Part shown: one piece after another, positions 1 through 6,634 of the stretch | How positions within the stretch are numbered: the first letter of the stretch is position 1 | Layout of the letters: the number at the start of each line of letters is the position of its first letter | NCBI RefSeq assembly: GCF_029846175.1 | Contig: NZ_JARWAC010000010.1 | Coordinates: 248,001-312,000 of the forward strand | DNA: 64,000 bases | Source: Sphaerisporangium sp. TRM90804 | GTDB taxonomy: Bacteria; Actinomycetota; Actinomycetes; Streptosporangiales; Streptosporangiaceae | Direction: 5' to 3' | Position numbers and translations under genes: made by a program | Notes under the pieces: generated by a model | The model's input: only the letters and a program-made list of their open reading frames with translations | Told to the model about the DNA's origin: nothing | The model's database searches: none

Positions 1-608
1 GACCCCGTCCAGCCGGGCAGGCCGGGAAGCTGGCCGAGGCGCACCCTGACCGGCCCGTCCTGGGAGGGGACCCGCGGGACGCGCTCCATGGCCTCGCCGG
101 GGTCGAGGTCGCCCCCCGGCTCGGCGGTCACCGGCATGCCGAGCGAGCGCGCCCCCCAGAAGGCCAGGCCCTGCGCCAGCTCGGCCGCGGCGGTCGCGTT
201 GTGCTCGTCGGCCAGCAGGGTGCGGACGGCGTGGCTGACCCTGATGACGGCGTGGGTGACGCCCGCCAGGATGCCGGGGAGCAGCCGGGGCCACCAGACC
301 GCCAGCACCTCGCGCCACGGCCGCTCGGCGACCTGGCGGGTGAAGTACTCGGCCCAGTCGCCCACGCGGTCGCCGTCGCCGAGCGCCTCGCGCCAGTTGG
401 TCTCGTCGATCGGCCGACGGGCGGACGGCAGGTCGTCCAGGCGGCGGGCGTAGGCGTCGACCCAGCGGTGCACGTCGTCCTCGTGGCCGCGCCTGACCAG
501 CACCTCGACGGCCATCGGCCCGTGGTTGGTGAGCTTGCTCTCCCCCCATTCAGGGCCGGTGCCCTGGAAGCGCTCGTAGGCCTCGTTCAGGATTCCGCTG
601 CTCATCAT
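1..608 (-). CDS. Questin oxidase-like family protein, N-terminal part (runs off the left edge)
   Basis: The gene reads leftward and leaves the window, so only about 202 N-terminal residues are visible. The translation starts MMSSGILNEAYERFQGTG and contains the phrase NHGPMAVEVL followed by a helical, Trp-rich stretch. This resembles the DUF4243/questin oxidase-like family, whose fungal members perform Baeyer-Villiger-type cleavage of anthraquinones and whose bacterial members are mostly uncharacterised. Two adjacent ATGs (608 and 605) follow a GGGGAG ribosome-binding site; I chose the first. It diverges from the ATP-grasp gene across about 530 bp. Family assignment is by remembered motif only, and the substrate is unknown. 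Confidence 0.6.
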   Translation of the reverse strand, partial: MMSSGILNEAYERFQGTGPEWGESKLTNHGPMAVEVLVRRGHEDDVHRWVDAYARRLDDLPSARRPIDETNWREALGDGDRVGDWAEYFTRQVAERPWREVLAVWWPRLLPGILAGVTHAVIRVSHAVRTLLADEHNATAAAELAQGLAFWGARSLGMPVTAEPGGDLDPGEAMERVPRVPSQDGPVRVRLGQLPGLPGWTG

Positions 609-1139
609 CGTCTCCCCAGGGATGGTGCGGGGCCGCCACCGGGAGTGCGCCGCTCGGCCCCGGTTCGCTGGAAAGCCTAACCCCGGCCGCATTGGCGCGG
701 CCCCACTCACACGCATGTTCCCGAGGCCCGCCGCGGCCACCACCGCACAATCGAAGAAGACACCCGCGACCGGAGCGTATTGACTGGGCGTAGGGCAGAG
801 GAGATGGTTTGATGCTCGACAGCGTGACCGATGGCATCGAATTTCGCGAGGCCCGTTCGGTGGCGCCATTCGTCGAGGCCGGCCACGCCATTGGCGCGTT
901 CATTTCCGTGTGGCGGGGGCCCGCGAACCACGGACCTCGTATCGCGGCGTGCGCGCCCGCCTTTCCGTTTCCGGTTCTGGTCCCGGTCGCGTCCGGGGAA
1001 TTCTCCTGCCGGAGCACCGGTGCGTTACGCCGGCCGTCGCACACGACCGGCGGGATCGGCGTGGGACGATCACCGGCACATTCCCTCTCCCTGAGCACCA
1101 TCCACCACCGGCTGACACCTGTTCAGGGAATCGGACATC
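609..1139. other. Long divergent intergenic region
   Basis: This gap separates the questin-oxidase-like gene (leftward) from the ATP-grasp gene (rightward) and must contain promoters for both. A TTGACT hexamer lies at 780-785, but no convincing -10 follows at normal spacing. An open frame from about 812 to 1147 has an upstream AGGAG but no recognisable family and overlaps the ATP-grasp start, so I do not call it. I see no strong hairpin or repeat here. Confidence 0.4.
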
Positions 1140-2498
1140 ATGACTGATACGAATTCGTCCCGCCCGCGCGCCATCCTGTTCATGGGCGACATGGTGATCG
1201 TCGCGAGGCAGCTCCGGCTGATCACCGAGGCGCACCGCCGGGGGTACGCCCCGCTGCTGGTCGTCACGCCCGACACCGACCCCGGCGAGCTCGCGGCCTG
1301 CCGCGCCGACGCCGCGCACCCCCTGTCGCTGCTGGCGGACGTCGTCAACGTCGCCGAGCCCAAGGTCGACCTGGTGGTGCCCGCCATCCAGCCGCTCCTG
1401 CGGCGCTACGACGTGCGCGGCGTGCTGTGCATCGGCGACTTCTTCGTGGAGCCCGTGGGCATGGTCGCCGCCTGCCTCAACCTGCCGGGCGCGGGGGCGG
1501 GCGCCAGCCGCACCAGCCGCAACAAGCTGCTGCAGCGCACGACCGTGCCGCACCTGTCGCCGGACTTCCGCGTGGTCACCCCCGAGGAGCGCCCGGGCTT
1601 CTCCACCGACGGCATCTCGTTCCCCGTCGTCGTCAAGCCGGTCGGGCGCTTCTCCAGCCTCGGCGTGCGCCAGGTGAAGACCCCCGAGGAGCTTCCCGCG
1701 ATCCTCGCGACCTACCCCGAGGACGAGACCGTCCTCGTCGAGAGCCGGGTGGTCGGGCCGGAGTTCTCCGTCGAGGCCCTCACCCAGAACGGCGAGGTCA
1801 TCTGGGCGGGCGTCACCGGCAAGGCGACCAACGAGTCCACCGGCATCTTCTTCACCGAGATGGGCCACTCCTCGCCCGCGCTGCTGCCGGAGGAGAGCGT
1901 CAAGGCCCTGCTCGACGCCAACGCCGAGGTGCTGCGCCGCATCGGCTTCGGCGACGGCATCACCCACGCGGAGTTCCGGCTCTCGGAGGGCCGCGCGGTG
2001 CTGATGGAGGTGGCCACGCGCCTGCCCGGCGACGGCATCACCTTCCTGTGGCACCTCGCCACCGGGCAGCCGCTGGAGCCCGTCATGATCGACCTCGCCC
2101 TCGGCGAGCCGACCTCCTACCCGGCCCCGCGCCGCCGGGCGTACCAGGTCTACCTGGAGCACCCGTACGGCAGCCTGCGCGACGTGACGAGCACGGGCGC
2201 CCCGGCGTCCTGGGTGTCGGTCGACAACAACTGGCCGGTCTTCGAGCCGGTCGCCGCCGACGCGCCCCCGCGCGACCACGCCGTCCTGGTCACCCAGCGG
2301 CCCGGAACGGTGCTCGGCCCGCAGACCGACTCCGAGGCGCGTTCGGTCTCCGTCATCTTCGACACCCCCCTGGACGCGCCGGTGGAGGGCCTCGCCGAGC
2401 GGTTCACCGCCGCGGTGACGATCAGCGTGGCGGAGGAGACCGCCGCCGACGAGGCCGAGGCCGGCCGGGTGCTCGCCGACGCCGGGAGCCGTTCGTGA
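1140..2498 (+). CDS. ATP-grasp domain carboxylate-amine/thiol ligase
   Basis: This 452-residue protein has the layout of stand-alone ATP-grasp ligases: an N-terminal Rossmann-like pre-domain (about 1-130), then the ATP-binding fold with FPVVVKPVGRFSSLGV (lysine for ATP), ETVLVESRVVGPEFSVEAL, and the metal-binding end VLMEVATRLPGDGI. Such enzymes activate a carboxylate as acyl phosphate and couple it to an amine, often in dipeptide or natural-product pathways. The stop overlaps the next gene's GTG by 4 bp, so it is translationally coupled to the FemAB-like protein. A two-step condensation by the pair is an inference; substrates cannot be read from sequence. Confidence 0.85.
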   Translation: MTDTNSSRPRAILFMGDMVIVARQLRLITEAHRRGYAPLLVVTPDTDPGELAACRADAAHPLSLLADVVNVAEPKVDLVVPAIQPLLRRYDVRGVLCIGDFFVEPVGMVAACLNLPGAGAGASRTSRNKLLQRTTVPHLSPDFRVVTPEERPGFSTDGISFPVVVKPVGRFSSLGVRQVKTPEELPAILATYPEDETVLVESRVVGPEFSVEALTQNGEVIWAGVTGKATNESTGIFFTEMGHSSPALLPEESVKALLDANAEVLRRIGFGDGITHAEFRLSEGRAVLMEVATRLPGDGITFLWHLATGQPLEPVMIDLALGEPTSYPAPRRRAYQVYLEHPYGSLRDVTSTGAPASWVSVDNNWPVFEPVAADAPPRDHAVLVTQRPGTVLGPQTDSEARSVSVIFDTPLDAPVEGLAERFTAAVTISVAEETAADEAEAGRVLADAGSRS

Positions 2499-3700
2499 GC
2501 GACTCCTCGGTCGCGGCCTTCGCGGGAGTGACGGGCGGCATGGACCCCGCCCGCTGGGACGCGCTCGCCCGGGACCAGTTCTACTCCTCGGTCGACTGGC
2601 TGCGCTTCTGCGCGGGCGACCGGGGCATCACCACCGGCGGCCTGCACCTGGACGTGCCGGGCGGAACGGTCGGCGTCCCGGTGACCGCCGTGCGCTCGAT
2701 CGGCAACCCCTTCTACCAGTGGGAGCGCATCCTGGGCGAGGGCGGGCTGCCGTCGCCGGGACAGAGCGGGCTGCTCGTCGGCGCGCACCGGGGATACCAG
2801 ACGAACGTCCTCGCCTCGCCCGGCATCTCGCGTGAGCAGGCCGCCAAGGAGCTGCTGGCCGGTGTGGAGGACCTCGCCGGCGAGCTGGCCCGCGCGGGCG
2901 ACGAGGGCCTCATGCCCGCCGGCGCCTCCGGCGGCCGGGACGCCGTCCCCGCCGTGGCGATGTTCCTGTCCACGCCGGACGTCGTCGCGCTGCGCGCCGC
3001 CGGGGTGCAGGCCATGCCGGTGGCGCTCCAGCCGGACGCCTGGATCCCGCTGCCCGAGGAGGGCGGCTGGGACGAGTGGATGCGCGCGCTGCCCTCCAAG
3101 CGGCGGCGCGACATCGTCCGCAGGGACCGCAGGAACTTCCTGGAGGTCGGCTACGAGGTCGTCCACACCACGCTCGGCGAGTGCTACCGGCAGGCCGCCC
3201 GCCTGCTGGCGTGCACCGAGCGCCGGTACGGCCACGACGCCGACGTCGACGACCTCGCGGAGTCCATCCGCATCCAGTCGGAGGCGCTGGGCGACAACGC
3301 CCGCGTGCTGCTGCTGGGCCGCCCGGGGGAGGAGCCGGTCGGGTACTGCCTCTACTACATGTGGGGCGAGACCCTGTACCTGCGCGCGGCGGGGTTCGAC
3401 TACGACCGGCTCGCCGGGGCCGCGGAGTACTTCAACCTCGTGTACTACATCCCGGTGATCATCGCCGCCGAGAACGGCATGCGCTGGCTGCACGCCGGCA
3501 TCGAGGCCGCCGAGGCCAAGGTGCTGCGCGGCGCCGAGCTGCGCCCGCTGTGGATGCTGGACCTGTCGCGCGACAGCGTGCTCGCCGGTCGCGACGACGA
3601 CGTGCGCGCGTACAACACGAGCGTCGTGGCGGGCTGGGGCGAGTCGTCCCCGGCGGTCGCCAAGGCGCTGGTGCGCGACCTGTGGGATCCGTTCTGCTGA
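2495..3700 (+). CDS. FemAB/GNAT-fold acyl- or aminoacyl-transferase-like protein
   Basis: A 401-residue protein that starts at a GTG inside the upstream stop codon (GTGA overlap). The C-terminal half carries the features of the FemAB-like/BioF2-like GNAT group: WMRALPSKRRRDIVRRDRR, a central CTERRYG segment, VGYCLYYMWGETLYLRAAGFDYD, and the ending LHAGIEAAEAKVLRGAELRPLWML. Members transfer an acyl or aminoacyl group from a thioester or aminoacyl-tRNA to an amine. Pairing with an ATP-grasp ligase suggests both act on the same small molecule or peptide. No transmembrane segment is evident. The gene ends just before a strong terminator, so the pair forms a two-gene unit. Confidence 0.7.
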   Translation: MSDSSVAAFAGVTGGMDPARWDALARDQFYSSVDWLRFCAGDRGITTGGLHLDVPGGTVGVPVTAVRSIGNPFYQWERILGEGGLPSPGQSGLLVGAHRGYQTNVLASPGISREQAAKELLAGVEDLAGELARAGDEGLMPAGASGGRDAVPAVAMFLSTPDVVALRAAGVQAMPVALQPDAWIPLPEEGGWDEWMRALPSKRRRDIVRRDRRNFLEVGYEVVHTTLGECYRQAARLLACTERRYGHDADVDDLAESIRIQSEALGDNARVLLLGRPGEEPVGYCLYYMWGETLYLRAAGFDYDRLAGAAEYFNLVYYIPVIIAAENGMRWLHAGIEAAEAKVLRGAELRPLWMLDLSRDSVLAGRDDDVRAYNTSVVAGWGESSPAVAKALVRDLWDPFC

Positions 3701-3740
3701 TCCCCTCGCGTCGCTGACGACGCGGGGAACCGCGTTTGTC

Positions 3741-3779
3741 GAGGAAGTCCCATGGCCCGGGCGGCCGTGGGACTTCTTC
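3741..3779 (+). terminator. Rho-independent-type hairpin after the ATP-grasp/FemAB pair
   Basis: The arms 3741-3757 and 3763-3779 pair over 17 bp with two G-U wobbles around a 5-nt loop (CGGGC). It lies 40 bp after the FemAB-like stop. No long T-run follows, as is usual in actinomycetes. Confidence 0.8.
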
Positions 3780-3798
3780 GCGTCCGGGGGGCGTGCCG

Positions 3799-3835
3799 GG
3801 CGGCGCACACGCGCCGCCGCGGGGTTCCCGTTTTT
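3799..3835 (+). terminator. Second hairpin followed by a T-run
   Basis: GGCGGCGC at 3799-3806 pairs perfectly with GCGCCGCC at 3811-3818 across an ACAC loop, and TTTTT follows at 3831-3835. It is probably a backup terminator or part of the leader of the MFS gene. Confidence 0.5.
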
Positions 3836-3914
3836 CGGCGCATGGCAGGAAGCTGCAGCGGCGGGGCAGCTTGCTGCATTCGATTCTTCTGTTCCGCGGA
3901 TCGTGGAAAGCGCA

Positions 3915-3938
3915 GAGTTGTTCCTACCAGAACAACTC
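3915..3938 (+). promoter_or_regulatory. Perfect inverted repeat upstream of the MFS exporter (candidate operator)
   Basis: GAGTTGTTC (3915-3923) and GAACAACTC (3930-3938) are exact reverse complements with a 6-bp spacer. The site lies about 55 bp before the MFS start, where a drug-responsive repressor would bind. No cognate regulator gene adjoins it. Confidence 0.55.
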
Positions 3939-3992
3939 CGGCCGACAACCCCATCGGGGGCCGGCCGCCACGATTCGAAAGGAACTATTTCA

Positions 3993-5339
3993 ATGACGGT
4001 TTCCACCCTGGAAGCGCCGGAACGCCACGCCGATTCCGCGGCCCTGCCACGTGAGAATAGGGCGTCCAAGCTTCTGATAAATCAGGACTTCACGAAATTT
4101 TTGCTCTCCCAGATCGTCGCGCAGTTCGCCTCGAAAAGCCTCGCCGTCGTGCTGCCGCTCATGGCGGTCATCACCTTCGCCGCCACCCCGACGCAGGTCG
4201 GCCTGCTGAGCGCCGCGCAGTTCTTCCCCGTCTTCGTCGTCACCCTCTTCGCCGGCGCGTGGCTGGACAGCCGCCCGCGCAGGCCCGCGCTCATCGCCGC
4301 CTACATCGGCAACGCGATACTCGCCGCCAGCCTGCCGCTGGCCACCTCGCTCGGCCTCGTGCACATATACGTGCTGTTCTTCGTCGCTTTCGGCATGGGA
4401 TCGCTGATCGCCTTCTCCGACGTCGCCTACCAGGCCTACATACCGAATCTCGTGCGCAACGACCAGCTCGTCCAGGCGAACAGCCGGCTGGAGATCGCGT
4501 TCTCGCTGGCCATGGTGAGCGCCCCCGGCCTGGGCGGACTGCTGATCGGCGCGTTCGGCGGGTCCACCGCCATGGTCGCGGCCGTCGTCGCGTACGTGCT
4601 CGCCGCGCTCGGCGTGCTGACGATCCGGGCCCGCGAGAAGCACGTACGGCTCCCGGCACGCGGCGGCGAGGGCACGTTCAAGCGCATCGCCGAGGGCATG
4701 AAGTTCACCGCCAAGATGCCCCTGCTGCGGGTGCTGACCCTCCAGGGCGCCTGGTTCAACCTCTTCGAGCAGGCGGTGCTCACCCTCTACCTGCTGTACG
4801 GCATCCGCGTGCTCGGCTTCTCGCCCCAGCTCGTCGGTCTGACGATGTCCCTCGGCGCGATCGGCGTGCTGAGCGGCTCGGCCGTGGCCCGGCTCATCGG
4901 CGACAAGCTCGGCACGACCCGCGTGCTCATCCTCGGCATGGGCGTGGCGTCGCTCGCCCCGGTCATCATCCCCTTCGCCGCCGGCTCGCAGGCCGTGCTG
5001 ATCGTCCTCACCACGCTGTCCTTCACCATCTACGGCGTCGGCATGACGGTGTTCAACATCTACGGCATCTCGCTGCGCCAGCGCGCCACCCCCGACGGCA
5101 TGCTCGCCCGGGTCTCGGCGACCTACCGGTTCCTCGCCTTCGGCGCGATCGGCGTCGGCGGCATCGTCGGCGGCCTGGCGGGCGACTGGCTCGGCCTGCG
5201 CCCCGCCATGTTCTTCTGCATCATCGCGCTGGCCGCCGGCTGGCTCGTCTTCGCCAGGTTCCTGCCCAGCGCGCTCAGCCGGTTCGAGGAGTCCGAGCGC
5301 GCCGCCGAGGCCGCCCGGAACGAGCCGCAGCCCGTCTGA
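3993..5339 (+). CDS. MFS transporter, EntS/MFS_3-type exporter
   Basis: This 448-residue protein contains about 12 hydrophobic segments. The sequence DFTKFLLSQIVAQFASKSLAVVLPL opens the first helix, and the loop AGAWLDSRPRRPALI is the MFS motif-A region. It resembles exporters of the MFS_3/EntS group, which move siderophores or drugs out by proton antiport. The ATG at 3993 follows AAAGGA at good distance; an upstream in-frame ATG at 3903 would put 30 non-hydrophobic residues across the inverted repeat and is less likely. Its position beside the ligase pair suggests self-resistance or product export (inference). A 23-bp terminator follows. Confidence 0.85.
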   Translation: MTVSTLEAPERHADSAALPRENRASKLLINQDFTKFLLSQIVAQFASKSLAVVLPLMAVITFAATPTQVGLLSAAQFFPVFVVTLFAGAWLDSRPRRPALIAAYIGNAILAASLPLATSLGLVHIYVLFFVAFGMGSLIAFSDVAYQAYIPNLVRNDQLVQANSRLEIAFSLAMVSAPGLGGLLIGAFGGSTAMVAAVVAYVLAALGVLTIRAREKHVRLPARGGEGTFKRIAEGMKFTAKMPLLRVLTLQGAWFNLFEQAVLTLYLLYGIRVLGFSPQLVGLTMSLGAIGVLSGSAVARLIGDKLGTTRVLILGMGVASLAPVIIPFAAGSQAVLIVLTTLSFTIYGVGMTVFNIYGISLRQRATPDGMLARVSATYRFLAFGAIGVGGIVGGLAGDWLGLRPAMFFCIIALAAGWLVFARFLPSALSRFEESERAAEAARNEPQPV

Positions 5340-5456
5340 CCCCCGCCGACGACCCTCAGGAGGGTGATGACCCCCGGAAAAGGAAGAGACCCACCAGGAA
5401 GAACCCCGACATCCCGGGGATCCGGCGAAGGAGGACGGAAACCGGGAACCGAGCAG

Positions 5457-5507
5457 GGAAACGCCGCGGGGGCGGAAGGGAGATCCTTCCGCCCCCGCGG
5501 CGTTTCC
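5457..5507. terminator. Strong bidirectional terminator between convergent genes
   Basis: A perfect 23-bp stem (5457-5479 with 5485-5507) with a 5-nt loop separates the MFS gene (+) from the DsbA-like gene (-). The stem is GC-rich with T/A residues at its outer ends, so it can stop transcription from both sides. Confidence 0.9.
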
Positions 5508-5581
5508 TCGTGTGTCCGGACGGGCTGCGGTCCTGGTGAATCCGGCGGGGCTCCGGTTCCATGAGTTCCGTCCGGCGCCGT

Positions 5582-6172
5582 TCAGCTCAGCGGGGCGCGC
5601 TCGCGCTTCAGCTCGCTGAACACCGGCACCGTGGAGAGCAGGCGCATGGCGTCGATGAGCCGGTCGGCCTCGTCGGCCGCCGGAACGCTCGCGACCACCG
5701 GGCCGAAGAAGCCGGGTCCGTCGTCGATCGCGGTCACCGGGCTGCCGCTCTCGGTGCCGACCCGCGACTGCCCGAGGTGGTGGCTCTCGCTGAGCACCGT
5801 GTCGTAGGCGTCGTCGTCCGCGGCCCGCAGCAGGTCGGCCGGCAGCCCGGCGTCGCCGAGCGCGCCGGCGAGCGTGTCGGTCGTGAGGTCGTCGTCCAGG
5901 ACGTGCACGCGGTGCCCGATCGCGGAGTACAGGCGGTCGACGGCCGGCTGGCCGAACCGCTGCTCGGCGGCGGCGAGCACACGCAGCGCCGCGGTCGACT
6001 TCTGGTGCGCCTTGTGCAGCCGCTCGGGGATGTCCTTGCCCTCGTTGAGGATGGCGAGGCTCATGAACCGCCAGGTCACCGACTCGCCGCGGCGGGTGGC
6101 GACGTCACGCACCCATCGCGAGGTGCGCCAGGTGAAGGGGCAGATGGGGTCGAACCAGAGGGTGATGCTCAC
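5582..6172 (-). CDS. Mycothiol-dependent nitroreductase-like DsbA family protein (CPFT variant)
   Basis: A 196-residue thioredoxin-fold protein similar to M. tuberculosis Rv2466c, a mycothiol-dependent reductase, recognised by LWFDPICPFTWRTSRW, FMSLAILNEGKD and GFFGPVVASVPAADEA. The Rv2466c family active site is CPWC; here the second cysteine is threonine (CPFT), implying monothiol chemistry or a changed role. I chose the GTG at 6172 (VSITLWFDP) because the family begins just before this strand; the longer frame to 6271 adds low-quality sequence. It is transcribed away from the PKS. A paralogue with CPYT lies at 58609-59229. Confidence 0.85.
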   Translation of the reverse strand: MSITLWFDPICPFTWRTSRWVRDVATRRGESVTWRFMSLAILNEGKDIPERLHKAHQKSTAALRVLAAAEQRFGQPAVDRLYSAIGHRVHVLDDDLTTDTLAGALGDAGLPADLLRAADDDAYDTVLSESHHLGQSRVGTESGSPVTAIDDGPGFFGPVVASVPAADEADRLIDAMRLLSTVPVFSELKRERAPLS

Positions 6173-6431
6173 GGCTTCACATCCTGTCGTCGGCGTTCCG
6201 TCGATGTCGGCGACCACAGCCGCGGCCCGGCTCAGGCGCAGGCTGGCCCGGCGAGGTACCCCGGGCCTCATCGTCCCACCCGTGCGCCCCCCTGTCTTAT
6301 TCCAGAATGCCGCCCACCTGCGAACTCACGCCGCCCGGCCGGTGGGGACGGGACGGCACGTCCGGCCGGCGGCGGCGCGGCGTCCGTGTGAAGCTCTGTT
6401 ACGGGAGTGTGTCCCGCAATCCAGAAACATA

Positions 6432-6442
6432 CTGGAGTCCAG
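6432..6442. promoter_or_regulatory. Candidate operator 1 (CTGGAGTCCAG palindrome)
   Basis: An 11-bp palindrome around a central G. Read on the minus strand it contains GACTCCAGTA, matching the GACT-N2-AGT pattern found before the PKS, tetR and kinase genes. TetR binding is inferred from repetition and location only. Confidence 0.5.
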
Positions 6443-6575
6443 AATGATCGGAAGCCTGGAAGGTTAGCTTTCCGTGAGCGGCGGCGCCCCTGCCTTTCGA
6501 CATAATCCCAGCTCGCAGCGGAATTCTTCCCGAAATCGGTGCGCCGGCGCCAGCGGGTGAATGCTTGCCACACTT

Positions 6576-6586
6576 CTGGACTCCAG
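6576..6586 (+). promoter_or_regulatory. Candidate operator 2 (CTGGACTCCAG palindrome) before the PKS
   Basis: This is the exact reverse complement of the element at 6432-6442. It continues as GACTCCAGTTTAC, which is very similar to GACTGGAGTTCAC at 10336-10348. It lies about 50 bp before the PKS start codon, a typical repressor position. Confidence 0.55.
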
Positions 6587-6634
6587 TTTACTTTTGACGT
6601 AAGGAATAGGGGTTGAGCCGACGGGAGGGTATCC

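Larger units (their letters stand above)
6173..6634. other. Divergent regulatory region between the DsbA-like gene and the PKS
   Basis: This 462-bp gap is more AT-rich near 6400-6610 than its surroundings and carries no convincing gene. It holds two mirror-image copies of the 11-bp palindrome CTGGA-S-TCCAG, at 6432-6442 and 6576-6586, about 144 bp apart. The second is about 50 bp before the PKS start. The PKS promoter is presumably here. Confidence 0.6.

Noticed and set aside
809-1147. Open frame of 112 codons before the ATP-grasp gene
   Set aside because: It has a possible AGGAG site but no recognisable fold or family, and it runs into the ATP-grasp start codon. I treat the region as intergenic.
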